Part shown: one piece after another, positions 1-10,816 of the stretch
How the letters are laid out: each line of letters begins with the position of its first letter
How positions within the stretch are numbered: the stretch's first letter is position 1
NCBI GenBank assembly: GCA_903887375.1
Contig: CAISPN010000121.1
Location: forward strand, 1 to 38,915
Direction: 5' to 3'
DNA from: an uncultured cyanobacterium
Lineage (GTDB): Bacteria; Cyanobacteriota; Cyanobacteriia; Cyanobacteriales; Microcystaceae
DNA length: 38,915 nt
The notes under the pieces: model-generated
Told to the model about the DNA's origin: nothing
The model's database searches: none
What the model saw: only the letters and a program-made list of their open reading frames with translations
Translations under genes and position numbers: made by a program

Positions 1-240
1 GCCAGAGATGATGTTGTTGCCATAAAGTAGAGAACCAGCAACTGGTTCACGGATACCGTCGATATCTACAGGAGGGGCTGCAACAAAAGCGATAATGAAG
101 CAGGTAGTAGCAGCTAGTAAGCAAGGGATCATTAGAACGCCGAACCAACCTACATAGATGCGGTTGTTGGTGCTAGTAATCCACTGGCAAAACTGCTCCC
201 ATACAGAAGCGCTCTCGCGCTGTTGTAAAGTAGTAGTCAT
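1..240 (-). CDS. psbA: Photosystem II D1 protein, N-terminal 80 residues (cut by window edge)
   Basis: This is the D1 reaction-centre subunit of photosystem II, a thylakoid membrane protein that binds P680 cofactors, QB and the Mn cluster. Only the first 80 codons are present. They start [20 protein letters not shown], followed by the first transmembrane helix ([18 protein letters not shown]) and the conserved lumenal stretch with [19 protein letters not shown]. This block is almost invariant across cyanobacteria, so the family is certain. The ATG ends at 240. A well-formed promoter lies about 60-85 bases upstream. The C-terminal part, which would show the isoform and the processing site, lies outside the window. 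Confidence 0.97.
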   Translation of the reverse strand, partial: MTTTLQQRESASVWEQFCQWITSTNNRIYVGWFGVLMIPCLLAATTCFIIAFVAAPPVDIDGIREPVAGSLLYGNNIISG

Positions 241-296
241 TGATTTATGATTTCTTTATTTATGTATTTTTCGAGGTGCGGTTATTACACTCTCAA

Positions 297-325
297 ATCA
301 TAAGGGATATTTTAAGATTTGTAAA
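297..325 (-). promoter_or_regulatory. psbA promoter (-35 TTTACA, 17-bp spacer, -10 TATGAT)
   Basis: Read on the minus strand, TTTACA (320-325) is followed by a 17-base spacer and TATGAT (297-302). This is a near-consensus sigma-70-type promoter, as is typical for psbA. Transcription would begin near 290, giving an AT-rich 5' leader of about 50 bases. The assignment rests on motif and spacing only. Confidence 0.7.
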
Positions 326-359
326 GTGTTTTCACAATTTTTTTTACAAATTATAAAAG

Positions 360-800
360 CTAGTCCAAGTGTTCTTTCTTGTGTCCGTAGAAATTGATGG
401 TATATTCAGTGATTTTGATATTGGTGAGCGCTTCAATTTGCTCAAGGAGCTCTTTGGGTAGCTCCACTTGTACATCAATGATTTCTTGAGTATCTAGACA
501 ATTGACATGGCTATGAGGAGAGCTGATATTGCCATAGAGTCTACATTGAGATCTCTCTAAACATTCGATGATGCCATTTTGAGAGAGAGCCTCTAAATTT
601 TGGTATACAGAGGTATGCCCAACATCTTTGCCCTGCTGATTGAGCCGGTCATAAATTTCTCTGGCTGAGAGATGCTCTTTCGAGTGCCAAAGTAATTCCA
701 AAATAGACTGGCGCTGGCTACTGACTCTCATGCCCAGTTGTTTACAACGTTTTAGGGCAGATTCTAATGAGTCAATGCCATTTGCTTTAATTTCTTGCAT
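360..800 (-). CDS. Fur-family transcriptional regulator (FurC/PerR-like)
   Basis: This 146-residue DNA-binding regulator belongs to the ferric-uptake-regulator family. It has the winged-helix region (residues about 20-85, with SAREIYDRL and GHTSVYQNLEAL) and a dimerisation/metal domain with H96, H98 and C101. The usual second cysteine of the zinc CxxC pair is Thr (CLDT), so the structural zinc site of classic Fur is absent. From memory this matches the cyanobacterial FurC/PerR-like clade rather than Fur or Zur. It is divergent from leuC, with 112 bases between the starts. The ATG is clear. The inducing signal (peroxide or metal) cannot be read from the sequence. Confidence 0.85.
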   Translation of the reverse strand: MQEIKANGIDSLESALKRCKQLGMRVSSQRQSILELLWHSKEHLSAREIYDRLNQQGKDVGHTSVYQNLEALSQNGIIECLERSQCRLYGNISSPHSHVNCLDTQEIIDVQVELPKELLEQIEALTNIKITEYTINFYGHKKEHLD

Positions 801-912
801 AACAAGAATCCTAATTCATACTCGTTACAAGTTTAACATATCTCAACTAATGATATTGGCTAGCTTTGGGGTTAAGATTAAGAACATATAGTTAGAAATT
901 TTAGCTGCATAG

Positions 913-2316
913 ATGAGTAAAGGCACTCTATTTGATAAGGTTTGGGATCTCCATACAGTAGGAGTTTTACCTTCAGGTCAGACACAGATATTCATTGGAC
1001 TTCACTTAATCCATGAAGTTACAAGTCCACAGGCTTTTGGTATGCTCGCTGAGCGTCAGCTCAAAGTTCTCTACCCCGAAAGAACAGTGGCAACAGTTGA
1101 CCACATTATTCCCACTAAAAATCAAGTCCGTCCATTTCTAGATGATTTGGCCGAGGAGATGATGCAAACTCTAGAAAATAATGCCAACAATCACAGCATT
1201 CGTTTTTACAATATTGGCTCAGGTAAACAGGGAATTGTTCATGTTATAGCGCCAGAGCAGGGATTGACCCAGCCTGGGATGACTATTGCCTGTGGAGATT
1301 CCCATACCTCCACTCATGGCGCCTTTGGAGCTATAGCTTTAGGAATAGGTACTTCTCAAGTGAGGGATATTCTTGCTACCCAGACTTTGGCTTTAGGTAA
1401 ACTCAAGGTAAGGCGTGTTGAGGTCAACGGAAAGCTCAGACCCGGAGTCTATGCTAAAGATGTCATACTCCATATAATTCGCAAACTGGGAGTTCAAGGC
1501 GGGGTTGGCTATGCCTATGAGTTTGCTGGTGGTACTATCGACCAGATGAGTATGGAAGAGAGAATGACCATCTGCAATATGTCTATTGAAGGGGGCGCTC
1601 GTTGTGGTTATGTCAACCCTGATGAAATAACCTATAAATACCTTGAAGGTAGAGAGTTTGCTCCCAGGGGAGAAAATTGGGATGCAGCATTGCAATGGTG
1701 GCAAAGCCTAGCCAGTGAGCCTGATGCTATCTATGATGATGTAGTTATCTTCCAAGCAGAAGATATCGAACCAACAGTTACTTGGGGAATTACTCCAGGT
1801 CAAAGTGTTGGGGTAGCTGAAGCAATACCAACTTTAGAAGATCTACCCGCAGGAGATCGTGCTACTGCCCAAGAAGCCTATCAATATATGAAGTTGACTC
1901 CCGGCAGCCCAATTAAAGGCACTAAAGTGGATGTCTGCTTTATTGGTAGTTGTACCAACGGTAGGATCTCCGATTTGAGAGAAGCAGCCAAATTTGCTCA
2001 AGGTCATAAGGTAGCTCCTGGGGTCAAAGCTCTAGTTGTTCCAGGCTCGGAACAGGTGAAAAAGGCCGCTGAGCTTGAAGGACTTGACAAGATTTTTGAG
2101 CAAGCTGGCTTTGAGTGGCGTGAGGCTGGGTGCTCGATGTGTTTGGCTATGAATCCTGATAAATTACAAGGGGATCAAATCAGCGCATCTTCTTCTAATC
2201 GTAATTTCAAAGGTCGTCAGGGCTCTTCTACAGGCCGCACCTTATTGATGAGCCCAGCTATGGTAGTAGCAGCCGCAATCACTGGAAAGGTAGCTGATGT
2301 GCGTGAACTTCTATAG
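913..2316 (+). CDS. leuC: 3-isopropylmalate dehydratase, large subunit
   Basis: This is the large subunit of isopropylmalate isomerase, which converts 2-isopropylmalate to 3-isopropylmalate in leucine synthesis, as a heterodimer with LeuD. Its 467 residues match the family length. The 4Fe-4S cluster ligands are visible as GSCTNGR (about residue 346) and [11 protein letters not shown] (about 406 and 409), with the aconitase-type [12 protein letters not shown] motif near residue 130. leuD follows 15 bases downstream and ilvC after that, so the three are probably one branched-chain amino acid operon ending at the terminator at 4002-4026. No attenuator or leader peptide was seen upstream. Confidence 0.97.
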   Translation: MSKGTLFDKVWDLHTVGVLPSGQTQIFIGLHLIHEVTSPQAFGMLAERQLKVLYPERTVATVDHIIPTKNQVRPFLDDLAEEMMQTLENNANNHSIRFYNIGSGKQGIVHVIAPEQGLTQPGMTIACGDSHTSTHGAFGAIALGIGTSQVRDILATQTLALGKLKVRRVEVNGKLRPGVYAKDVILHIIRKLGVQGGVGYAYEFAGGTIDQMSMEERMTICNMSIEGGARCGYVNPDEITYKYLEGREFAPRGENWDAALQWWQSLASEPDAIYDDVVIFQAEDIEPTVTWGITPGQSVGVAEAIPTLEDLPAGDRATAQEAYQYMKLTPGSPIKGTKVDVCFIGSCTNGRISDLREAAKFAQGHKVAPGVKALVVPGSEQVKKAAELEGLDKIFEQAGFEWREAGCSMCLAMNPDKLQGDQISASSSNRNFKGRQGSSTGRTLLMSPAMVVAAAITGKVADVRELL

Positions 2317-2331
2317 GGAAAGTTAAAAACA

Positions 2332-2922
2332 ATGAGTCAAATTAAACAAATTACTGCCCGTGCCATACCCTTAGTGGGAGATGATATCGATACTGATCGG
2401 ATTATTCCTGCTCGTTTTTTGCGCTGTGTAACTTTTGAAGGTTTAGGCAAAGAAGTCTTTAAAGATGATCGCCAGCAAGCTAGTGGCAATCACCCCTTTG
2501 ATGCGCCCCAGTATCAAGGAGCTAATATTTTAGTAACTAATGCTAACTTTGGCTGTGGATCATCTAGAGAGCATGCTCCCCAATCACTAGCTAAATGGGG
2601 AATCAAGGCGATTATAGCCGAAAGTTTTGCTGAGATTTTCTTTGGCAATTGTGTGGTACTTGGTTTGCCCTGTCTCAAAATTGAACCAGAAGTATCCCGA
2701 AAATTGCAGCAAGATATAGCAAATCTACCTGATCAGCAAATAACTATCGATCTGGAAAACTTGAGCGTAACTTGGTCTGGTGGCTCAGCTAAAGTTACTA
2801 TTGATGAAGGATCTCGCCAGAGTTTACTTAGCGGTACCTGGGACAGTTGCGCTCAACTATTAAAGAATAAAACAGCAATTGATAGTACTAGCAAAAAGAT
2901 TCCTTACCTAGCTTGGCGCTAG
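2332..2922 (+). CDS. leuD: 3-isopropylmalate dehydratase, small subunit
   Basis: This is the swivel-domain partner of LeuC in the second step of leucine synthesis. Its 196 residues include DIDTDRIIPARFL near the N-terminus and the NFGCGSSREHAP substrate loop near residue 75, both typical of LeuD. It starts 15 bases after the leuC stop, which implies co-transcription and probably balanced subunit synthesis. The last 20 residues after the core domain are less conserved, which is normal for the family. Confidence 0.97.
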   Translation: MSQIKQITARAIPLVGDDIDTDRIIPARFLRCVTFEGLGKEVFKDDRQQASGNHPFDAPQYQGANILVTNANFGCGSSREHAPQSLAKWGIKAIIAESFAEIFFGNCVVLGLPCLKIEPEVSRKLQQDIANLPDQQITIDLENLSVTWSGGSAKVTIDEGSRQSLLSGTWDSCAQLLKNKTAIDSTSKKIPYLAWR

Positions 2923-2984
2923 TGATTTGCTGAACTTTCTAATTTATAATGAAGAGTTTGGACTGTCTGAAACAAGAGAAATAA

Positions 2985-3986
<1,002 letters not shown>

Positions 3987-4001
3987 AATAGCAAATTTTA
4001 G

Positions 4002-4026
4002 GGGAGCTATAATGGCTCCCTTTTTT
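4002..4026 (+). terminator. Intrinsic terminator after ilvC
   Basis: A perfect 6-bp GC-rich stem, GGGAGC (4002-4007) with GCTCCC (4015-4020), closes a 7-base loop and is followed directly by six T (4021-4026). It lies 15 bases after the ilvC stop. The ribosome-binding site of the next gene (AGGAGG, 4029-4034) begins three bases after the T-run, so that gene depends on read-through or on a promoter inside this region. Confidence 0.9.
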
Positions 4027-4042
4027 CCAGGAGGATATCTAG

Positions 4043-4495
4043 ATGAACTATTGGTTGATGAAATCAGAGCCGATTACTTATGGCATTGGGCATCTGGAAA
4101 AAGAAAAACAATGTATCTGGGATGGGGTTCGAAACTATCAAGCTCGCAATTTCCTTCGGATGATGCAAGTTGGAGATTTAGCTTTCTTTTATCACTCTAA
4201 TATCCAACCTCCCGGGATTGTAGGTTTAATGAAAATTATTGAAAGTAATCTAGATGATCCGAGCCAATTTGATCCCAATAGCCGTTACTATGATCCCAGT
4301 TCAAATCCGCAAAATCCTCGCTGGCAGACTGTTAGGGTTGAATTGGTAGAAATTTTCTCTACGATGATCACCCTTGAAAAACTTAAGCAAAATTTTACCC
4401 AAGATAAATTGATGGTAATCAAAAAGGGTAATCGCCTCTCGGTTACTCCAGTTGAGCAAGAGATAGCTCAAGTAATTCTTTCTTGGAGAAGTTAA
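4043..4495 (+). CDS. EVE domain-containing protein
   Basis: This 150-residue protein consists of one EVE domain, a PUA-like fold. It opens [14 protein letters not shown], the hallmark of the family, and includes [14 protein letters not shown] and [13 protein letters not shown] proteins are thought to recognise modified bases in nucleic acids, and the ligand here is unknown. The start is set by a strong AGGAGG at 4029-4034, eight bases before ATG 4043. An alternative ATG at 4012 in another frame sits inside the terminator and has no such signal. Its stop codon shares TTAA (4492-4495) with the convergent glyoxalase gene. Confidence 0.9.
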   Translation: MNYWLMKSEPITYGIGHLEKEKQCIWDGVRNYQARNFLRMMQVGDLAFFYHSNIQPPGIVGLMKIIESNLDDPSQFDPNSRYYDPSSNPQNPRWQTVRVELVEIFSTMITLEKLKQNFTQDKLMVIKKGNRLSVTPVEQEIAQVILSWRS

Positions 4496-4878
4496 CCTCT
4501 GGTTTGAATCAATTCTATTTTGTAGCCATTGGGATCTTCAACAAAGGCAATTACACTAGAGCCATGTTTCATAGGACCTGGTTCTCTAGTAACTTTGCCA
4601 CCTTTAGTCTTGATAGCTTCGCAAGTACTATAAATGTCATCTACTCCAAGGGCAACGTGACCATATCCAGTGCCAATATCGTATTGATCTACTCCCCAGT
4701 TATAGGTCAGCTCTATCACTGCTTGTTCTGATTCAGGTCCATAACCTACAAAAGCCAATGTGAATTTTCCATCTGGATATTCCTTCTGTCTGAGTAACTT
4801 CATTCCCAGAACATCACAATAGAACTTGAGCGAATCTTCCAAGTTACCCACACGGATCATGGTATGTAATAGGCGCAT
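4492..4878 (-). CDS. gloA: Lactoylglutathione lyase (glyoxalase I)
   Basis: This is glyoxalase I of the vicinal oxygen chelate superfamily, which isomerises the methylglyoxal-glutathione hemithioacetal to S-lactoylglutathione. Both beta-alpha-beta-beta-beta repeats are present: [18 protein letters not shown] at the start, and [13 protein letters not shown] followed by [13 protein letters not shown]. The metal ligands H (LLHTM), E (AVIELTYN), H (YGHVAL) and E (KIELI) can be placed. I chose the ATG at 4878 because AGAGG lies four bases upstream and the family begins MRLLHTM. A TTG at 4893 would add five residues. The stop overlaps the convergent EVE gene. Confidence 0.93.
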   Translation of the reverse strand: MRLLHTMIRVGNLEDSLKFYCDVLGMKLLRQKEYPDGKFTLAFVGYGPESEQAVIELTYNWGVDQYDIGTGYGHVALGVDDIYSTCEAIKTKGGKVTREPGPMKHGSSVIAFVEDPNGYKIELIQTRG

Positions 4879-4926
4879 AATTCCTCTATACAAATTATCC
4901 TCATTCTAACTAACTAAATTTTGGGC

Positions 4927-5190
4927 TTAAGTCTCATCATCTTGAGAGAAATTAGGGTCTAAAAGTTGCTTTTTGGCTTTTTTAAGCTGCTTCTTGAGTT
5001 TCTTGATTTCCTGATAAGCCTCTTCTCCAGTCATTTTTCCGTTAGATTCTAGGGCGCAGATAAAAGATACCCGTTGGCTAAACTCTTGTAGGTTGGAGTC
5101 AAATACCATGCGCTGCGGTGTGTATCTACCATGATACTTACTCACGGGATAGAAGAATTGTTGTTTAATTTTCTCAATTTCTTCGGACAC
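4927..5190 (-). CDS. DUF7219-like conserved cyanobacterial protein
   Basis: This small soluble protein of about 87 residues has a conserved core (FFYPVSKYHGRYTPQ, then NLQEFSQRVSFICALESNGK) and a lysine-rich helical tail (IKKLKKQLKKAKK). It resembles, from memory, the cyanobacterial DUF7219 family, whose function is unknown. I chose the GTG at 5190 because GGGGAGG (5199-5205) lies eight bases upstream. A TTG at 5226 would add twelve poorly conserved residues. The gene is on the opposite strand to the glutamate synthase gene and separated from it by 319 bases. Confidence 0.7.
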   Translation of the reverse strand: MSEEIEKIKQQFFYPVSKYHGRYTPQRMVFDSNLQEFSQRVSFICALESNGKMTGEEAYQEIKKLKKQLKKAKKQLLDPNFSQDDET

Positions 5191-5326
5191 TTGGATATCC
5201 TCCCCTTCTTCAATTTTAGATTGCAATGATTTTAATACTAGAAACAGTTTAACCTATTCTTAACCTTGATGCTTGATTTACTTTAATACGATAGGCTTTG
5301 TGGTGTTTTGATGGGCTACTGCAGAT

Positions 5327-5455
5327 ATGAGGAAACTTTCATATTTTGAAGAGCAAAGACGGGTAAGTATTAGAGATATGTTTTATGATATTGAAATTGG
5401 TGTATTTTCAGACGAAATCTTCAGATCGCGGAAAAATAGTGTAGTTCCCCCTTGA
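5327..5455 (+). CDS. Possible 42-residue small protein upstream of glutamate synthase
   Basis: An open frame starts at ATG 5327 and stops at 5453-5455. The predicted product is charged and soluble-looking: MRKLSYFEEQRRVSIRDMFY, then an acidic segment with IEIGVFSDEIF. Residue composition and codons look like coding sequence rather than random AT-rich DNA. I see no strong ribosome-binding site and do not recognise a family. It sits 54 bases before gltS in the same direction, so it could be a small gene, a gene remnant, or chance. This stretch (5191-5509) holds nothing else I can support. Confidence 0.3.
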   Translation: MRKLSYFEEQRRVSIRDMFYDIEIGVFSDEIFRSRKNSVVPP

Positions 5456-5509
5456 AAGTCTATTTGTCCCTGATATACCTTCCCTTAAGCAGCATGGAAA
5501 TAACATAGT

Positions 5510-8500
5510 ATGGATAACAAGCTTTATAACCAAGATAAAACTCCCTTCATGGGACAGAGTTGGCTAGTAGAAGAAAGGGATGCTTGTGGAGTAGGATTTA
5601 TAGCATCGCTCAAGGGAGAACAAACCCACAGTTTAATTGTCAAAACTCTATCTGCTTTGGGATGTTTAGAGCATCGGGGTGGTTGCAGTGCTGATAGAGA
5701 TTCAGGTGATGGCTCTGGCATCATGAGTGGGCTACCTCATGATGTATTTGCTCAGTGGTTTACCCAACAGGGGATTATCCAGCCGAATCCCGGATCATAT
5801 GGAGTGGCGATGGTCTTTCTTCCTCAAGATCCTAATAGAAGAGCCGAGCAAAAATTCCATATAGAAGAGATAGCCAAGAAAAAGGAATTTAAAATTTTAG
5901 GTTGGCGCGATGTTCCTATAAATTCCAAGGTCTTGGGTAGACAAGCTTTAGAAAACCAACCCCATATTGCCCAAGTATTTGTTCAACCATCTGAGGATTT
6001 AACTCCAGAGCAGATTGATCGGCTTTTGTATATTGTTCGTTCTGAAATAGGCAAGAAACTGGCTGATGATTTTTATATTTGCTCTTTTTCTTGTCGTACT
6101 ATAGTTTACAAGGGGATGGTCCGTAGTGAGATCTTAGGTCAATTCTATCTAGATCTGCAAGATCCCCTATATACTAGCTCATTTGCGGTCTATCATCGCC
6201 GCTTTAGTACAAATACCATGCCCAAATGGCCTCTAGCACAACCTATGAGGCTACTAGGTCACAATGGAGAAATCAATACCCTACTAGGTAATATCAACTG
6301 GATGAGTGCCAGAGAAAGTAACCTAGAATTCGATGGCTGGAATAAAGAAGATCTCCAAGCTCTCACTCCTATAGTCAATACCGCCAATAGTGACTCATTC
6401 AACCTTGATAGTGCTATGGAGCTGTTGGTGCGTGTAGGGCATAGTCCCTTGAAAGCAGCGATGATCCTCGTTCCTGAAGCCTATGACAAGCAGCCAGATC
6501 TGCAAAACTATCCTGAAATAGTAGATTTCTATGATTTCTACAGTGGAATTCAAGAACCCTGGGATGGTCCTGCTTTATTGGTTTTCAGTGATGGCAGTAC
6601 TGTTGGAGCCTGCCTAGATCGCAACGGTTTGAGACCTGCGCGCTATGCAATTACTGCTGATGATTATGTAATAGTGTCCTCGGAGGCTGGAGTAGTTTCC
6701 CTTGATGAAGCCAAGATTCTAGAAAAAGGCCGTCTTGGACCGGGTCAAATGATTGCAGTCGATCTCAATAGCCAAAAAATTCTCAAAAACTGGGAAATTA
6801 AACAAAAGATAGCTGCTGAGCATCCTTACGGTCAATGGGTAAAAAATTTACGTAAAGAGGTTAAACGCTCTAGCTTTAGACCTGAAACGTTGTTTGATAA
6901 TGGCGATCAGTTGCTGAAATATCAAACAGCTTTCGGCTATACCGCCGAGGATCTAGATATGGTTATCCAGCCAATGGCCTGGCAGGGAAAAGAGCCAATC
7001 TTCTGTATGGGAGATGATATCCCATTGGCAGTTCTTTCCCAAAAACCCCACCTTCTCTATGATTACTTCAAACAGCGTTTTGCCCAGGTAACCAATCCTG
7101 CTATAGATCCTCTGCGCGAAGCTTTAGTAATGTCACTCAATGTCTTTTTGGGTGAGCGGGGAAATCTACTCAATCCCGGCCAATCTGAGGCATCTTTGTT
7201 GAAATTATCTAGCCCTGTGCTCAATGAAACCGAATTGGCTCAAATTAAGCAATCTGGTTTTTCTGTTGGAGAAATTTCTACCCTATTTCCAATCACTGAT
7301 GGGCCCTCTGGTTTAGCAAACGCCTTAAATCAGCTCCAAAAGCAAGCCCAAGAAGCAGTAAATTCTGGTGCCAAAATCTTGATACTTACTGATCGCCCCC
7401 AAGGCAAGTATATAGATAGTGAGAATGCCTATATTCCTCCATTACTAGCTATAGGCACGGTGCATCAATTTTTGATCCGCAAAGGGCTAAGGTTGAAAGT
7501 TTCCCTAATTGCCGATACAGCCCAATGTTGGAGTACCCATCATTATGCTTGTCTGATTGGCTATGGGGCTTCGGCTATATGTCCTTATCTGACCCTAGAG
7601 AGCATTAAGCAGACTTGGGCAGATACCAGAACTCAAAATCTGATGAAAAATGGCAAACTAGAAGCCATAGAACTAGAGGTTGCTTTGACTCGCTACCGCA
7701 AGGGGGTTGAAGCCGGTTTACTCAAAATTCTCTCCAAAATGGGAATTTCTCTACTTACCTCTTATCATGGCGCTCAAATTTTTGAAGCCATTGGCTTAGG
7801 TAGAGAGCTTATAGAGATTGCCTTTAGTGGAACTACTTCGCGAGTTGGCGGACTGAGCGTTGAAGATTTAGCCCATGAAATAGTCACTTTCCATTCCAAG
7901 GCTTACCCTGAGCTCAGCCAGAAAAAACTGGAAAACTACGGTTTTGTCAATTATCGCAATGGTGGTGAATATCATATGAATTCACCAGAGATGGCCAAAC
8001 ATCTGCACAAGGCTGTAGCTGCCTATAAAGATGGTGCTGGTTATGACCACTATGAGCACTATCGGCAATATCTTCAAGCAAGACCGGCTACTGCCTTAAG
8101 AGATCTTTTGGAGTTTAATAGTGATTCGCAACCTATTTCTTTGGATCAGGTGCAGTCAGTGGAAGAAATCATCAAGCTATTTTGCACCGGTGGTATGTCC
8201 CTAGGAGCTCTCTCACGCGAAGCTCATGAGACTTTAGCTATTGCCATGAACCGCATAGGTGGTAAGTCTAATTCTGGCGAAGGAGGCGAAGATCCCAAGC
8301 GCTATAATCTCCTAGATGATGTAGATTCTCAAGGAAAAAGCAGCACATTTCCTCATCTCAATGGTTTGCGCAATGGCGATAGTGCCCGTTCTGCAATCAA
8401 ACAAGTAGCTTCTGGTCGTTTTGGAGTTACTCCAGAATATCTCATGAGCGCAGATCAGATTGAAATCAAATTGGCCCAAGGAGCCAAACCAGGAGAAGGT

Positions 8501-10120
8501 GGACAGTTACCTGGCAAAAAAGTTAGCCCTTATATTGCCATGTTAAGACGCTCCAAGCCTGGAGTGGATTTAATATCACCACCACCACATCATGATATCT
8601 ATTCAATCGAAGATCTAGCCCAATTGATTTTTGACCTGCATCAGATTAATCCTGCTGCTAAGGTTTCTGTCAAATTGGTAGCCGAAATTGGTATCGGTAC
8701 TATTGCAGCCGGTGTAGCCAAAGCTAATGCCGACATCATCCAGATTTCTGGACATGATGGTGGAACGGGCGCTTCTCCTTTGAGCTCGATCAAGCATGCT
8801 GGCGCGCCTTGGGAATTAGGACTGACTGAAGTTCATAGGGTCTTATTGGAAAATCAGCTCAGAGACCGTGTAATTCTGCGGGCTGATGGTGGCTTAAAAA
8901 CGGGCTGGGATATTGTCATGGCCGCTTTAATGGGGGCAGAAGAATTTGGCTTTGGTTCTATCTCTATGATCGCTGAAGGCTGCATTATGGCCAGAGTATG
9001 TCATACCAACAACTGTCCAGTTGGAGTAGCAACCCAGCAAGAAAGTTTGCGCCAGCGCTTCAAGGGAATTCCCGAAAATGTGGTCAATTTCTTCTATTTT
9101 GTAGCCGAAGAAGTGCGCTCTATTTTGGCTCAGTTGGGTTACCGTAGCCTAAAAGAATTAGTAGGCAGAAGCGATCTTCTCAAAACCAGAGAGAATCTTC
9201 AACTTGTCAAAACCAGCAGTCTCAACCTAGATTGTCTGCTCAAACTGCCACCAGTCAAGCAGGATCGCTCTTGGCTTGAACATGGACCAGTACATGAAAA
9301 TGGAGAAGTTCTAGATGATAAAATTCTCTCTGATCCAGCAATTATCCAGGCTATCGAAAAACAAGAAGTCATTAGTAAGCAGTACAGTATTGTCAATACT
9401 GATCGGACAGTGGGAACTCGTCTTTCTGGAGTAATTGCTAAAAAATACGGCAATACCGGTTTTTCTGGTGAGATAACCCTCAAATTTAAAGGTTCTGCTG
9501 GACAGAGCTTTGGTGCTTTCAGCTTGCCTGGAATTAAATTGATTCTTGAAGGTGAGGCTAATGACTATGTGGGCAAAGGTCTTCATGGTGGTGAAATCAT
9601 TATAGTTCCACATCAAGAAGCTGCCTACCAGGCATCTGAAAATGTAATCATAGGCAATACCTGCCTTTATGGCGCAACTGGTGGAGTGCTTTATGCCAAT
9701 GGGCGAGCTGGTGAAAGGTTTGCTGTGCGAAATTCTCTAGCCAAGGCGGTCATTGAAGGAGCCGGAGATCACTGCTGTGAATATATGACTGGCGGTGTGG
9801 TTGTTGTCCTCGGCGCTGTGGGTCGCAATGTCGGAGCTGGTATGACTGGCGGTATTGCCTACTTCCTCGATGAGCAGGGTAATTTCCCAGAAAAAATCAA
9901 TAGTGAAATTATTAAAATTCAGCCTGTCACTGCTCCTTCTGGTATTGCTCAACTCCAAGAGTTGATTAGTAATCATGTTGAGCGAACAGGCAGTCCCAAG
10001 GGGCGCTTGATTTTGGAAAAATTTGCCGATTACCTTCCTCTATTTTGGCAAGCAGTTCCGCCTTCAGAAGCCAATTCCCCTGAGGCTAATGCAGAAGATA
10101 AAACCCTAACTTCGGTTTAA
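5510..10120 (+). CDS. gltS: Ferredoxin-dependent glutamate synthase
   Basis: Fd-GOGAT makes two glutamates from glutamine and 2-oxoglutarate with electrons from photosynthetic ferredoxin. It is the main entry of ammonium nitrogen after glutamine synthetase. The 1536 residues match the full family length. The order is: class II glutaminase with nucleophile C26 (ERDACGVGF), so a 25-residue propeptide is probably removed; a central domain; the FMN/2-oxoglutarate barrel (about 860-1210); a 3Fe-4S site ([16 protein letters not shown], from about 1157); and a C-terminal GXGXG beta-helix (about 1290-1480). No small NADPH subunit gene is adjacent, consistent with the ferredoxin type. I found no GTA-N8-TAC NtcA box or glutamine aptamer upstream. 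Confidence 0.96.
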   Translation: MDNKLYNQDKTPFMGQSWLVEERDACGVGFIASLKGEQTHSLIVKTLSALGCLEHRGGCSADRDSGDGSGIMSGLPHDVFAQWFTQQGIIQPNPGSYGVAMVFLPQDPNRRAEQKFHIEEIAKKKEFKILGWRDVPINSKVLGRQALENQPHIAQVFVQPSEDLTPEQIDRLLYIVRSEIGKKLADDFYICSFSCRTIVYKGMVRSEILGQFYLDLQDPLYTSSFAVYHRRFSTNTMPKWPLAQPMRLLGHNGEINTLLGNINWMSARESNLEFDGWNKEDLQALTPIVNTANSDSFNLDSAMELLVRVGHSPLKAAMILVPEAYDKQPDLQNYPEIVDFYDFYSGIQEPWDGPALLVFSDGSTVGACLDRNGLRPARYAITADDYVIVSSEAGVVSLDEAKILEKGRLGPGQMIAVDLNSQKILKNWEIKQKIAAEHPYGQWVKNLRKEVKRSSFRPETLFDNGDQLLKYQTAFGYTAEDLDMVIQPMAWQGKEPIFCMGDDIPLAVLSQKPHLLYDYFKQRFAQVTNPAIDPLREALVMSLNVFLGERGNLLNPGQSEASLLKLSSPVLNETELAQIKQSGFSVGEISTLFPITDGPSGLANALNQLQKQAQEAVNSGAKILILTDRPQGKYIDSENAYIPPLLAIGTVHQFLIRKGLRLKVSLIADTAQCWSTHHYACLIGYGASAICPYLTLESIKQTWADTRTQNLMKNGKLEAIELEVALTRYRKGVEAGLLKILSKMGISLLTSYHGAQIFEAIGLGRELIEIAFSGTTSRVGGLSVEDLAHEIVTFHSKAYPELSQKKLENYGFVNYRNGGEYHMNSPEMAKHLHKAVAAYKDGAGYDHYEHYRQYLQARPATALRDLLEFNSDSQPISLDQVQSVEEIIKLFCTGGMSLGALSREAHETLAIAMNRIGGKSNSGEGGEDPKRYNLLDDVDSQGKSSTFPHLNGLRNGDSARSAIKQVASGRFGVTPEYLMSADQIEIKLAQGAKPGEGGQLPGKKVSPYIAMLRRSKPGVDLISPPPHHDIYSIEDLAQLIFDLHQINPAAKVSVKLVAEIGIGTIAAGVAKANADIIQISGHDGGTGASPLSSIKHAGAPWELGLTEVHRVLLENQLRDRVILRADGGLKTGWDIVMAALMGAEEFGFGSISMIAEGCIMARVCHTNNCPVGVATQQESLRQRFKGIPENVVNFFYFVAEEVRSILAQLGYRSLKELVGRSDLLKTRENLQLVKTSSLNLDCLLKLPPVKQDRSWLEHGPVHENGEVLDDKILSDPAIIQAIEKQEVISKQYSIVNTDRTVGTRLSGVIAKKYGNTGFSGEITLKFKGSAGQSFGAFSLPGIKLILEGEANDYVGKGLHGGEIIIVPHQEAAYQASENVIIGNTCLYGATGGVLYANGRAGERFAVRNSLAKAVIEGAGDHCCEYMTGGVVVVLGAVGRNVGAGMTGGIAYFLDEQGNFPEKINSEIIKIQPVTAPSGIAQLQELISNHVERTGSPKGRLILEKFADYLPLFWQAVPPSEANSPEANAEDKTLTSV

Positions 10121-10134
10121 ATAGATAGTCTCTC

Positions 10135-10788
10135 TCAGCCTCCCAAAATATTGATTGCTCTAGAAGCTACCACAACTATCGTAACTAACGAAATGGTACT
10201 CTGGAGCATCATCAATAATTTGGATCTAGAGCTCAGGGGAAGAACATCTGTTGGGCTAAAGGCTGTGGCACTGGTATAGGAGAGAAAAAGATAATCTACA
10301 AAAACTGGTTTCCAATTTTTATATTCATCAATGCTATCTTGAGGAAATAGCCACTCAGGTATAAGTGAATTGTTATTGTGGCGAGCTTCTGGTCCACCGC
10401 GATCCAACTGCCAATAAATCAAAGAAAAAGCCAATACATTAATAATCCAGATAGAAACACTAGAGGTAAGTAACTCCAGCCCACTTACGTCTTTAGAGCG
10501 AATTATCATCTCCCGAATCAGATACCCCAAGGAGATCAAGTTGGCAAATTCAGATAAGATACAAAAGAGCAACATAACTCTTTTTTCGGTAGTTCTCCAA
10601 ATGAGCTTACCCCTACTGATGGGAACTGCAAATATGCAGATAATCATTACAGTGAGATATGAATAGACAAGCCAAATTGGGAAAATCCTGATTCTCTCAG
10701 GAAGCATTCTTATAAGAACTAATGCTATTAGAATTGTGATTACTATGGGCCAACGTGGCTCAATAAATTTGCGCTGTTCGGGTTTCAC
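10135..10788 (-). CDS. Conserved multi-pass membrane protein with channel-like C-terminal segment
   Basis: This 217-residue integral membrane protein has about six hydrophobic segments. The region YLFLSYTSATAFSPTDVLPL, followed by a long final helix (LVTIVVVASRAINIL), resembles the pore-loop layout of two-helix channel modules, but the potassium selectivity sequence is absent. From memory, similar proteins are found across cyanobacteria and actinobacteria as uncharacterised membrane proteins. The start is a GTG at 10788. The stop lies 14 bases from the glutamate synthase stop (convergent), and marC lies 28 bases upstream on the same strand. The function is not known. Confidence 0.65.
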   Translation of the reverse strand: MKPEQRKFIEPRWPIVITILIALVLIRMLPERIRIFPIWLVYSYLTVMIICIFAVPISRGKLIWRTTEKRVMLLFCILSEFANLISLGYLIREMIIRSKDVSGLELLTSSVSIWIINVLAFSLIYWQLDRGGPEARHNNNSLIPEWLFPQDSIDEYKNWKPVFVDYLFLSYTSATAFSPTDVLPLSSRSKLLMMLQSTISLVTIVVVASRAINILGG

Positions 10789-10816
10789 CTTTGTAATTTT
10801 ATAAATAAATAATTAG

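Noticed and set aside
4012-4200. ATG 4012 frame over the EVE gene
   Set aside because: It begins inside the terminator hairpin, is in a different frame from the well-supported EVE gene, and has no ribosome-binding site.
4483-4731. Plus-strand open frame opposite gloA
   Set aside because: It is a shadow of the glyoxalase gene, with no family match or start signal.
5227-5509. NtcA box or glutamine riboswitch upstream of glutamate synthase
   Set aside because: No GTA-N8-TAC match and no recognisable glutamine aptamer core could be found in this leader.
9199-9616. Minus-strand open frames inside glutamate synthase
   Set aside because: The conserved glutamate synthase frame is continuous here; these are shadows.
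10135-10788. Potassium channel assignment for the membrane protein
   Set aside because: The pore-like segment has no TVGYG-type selectivity sequence, so only a channel-like layout can be claimed.
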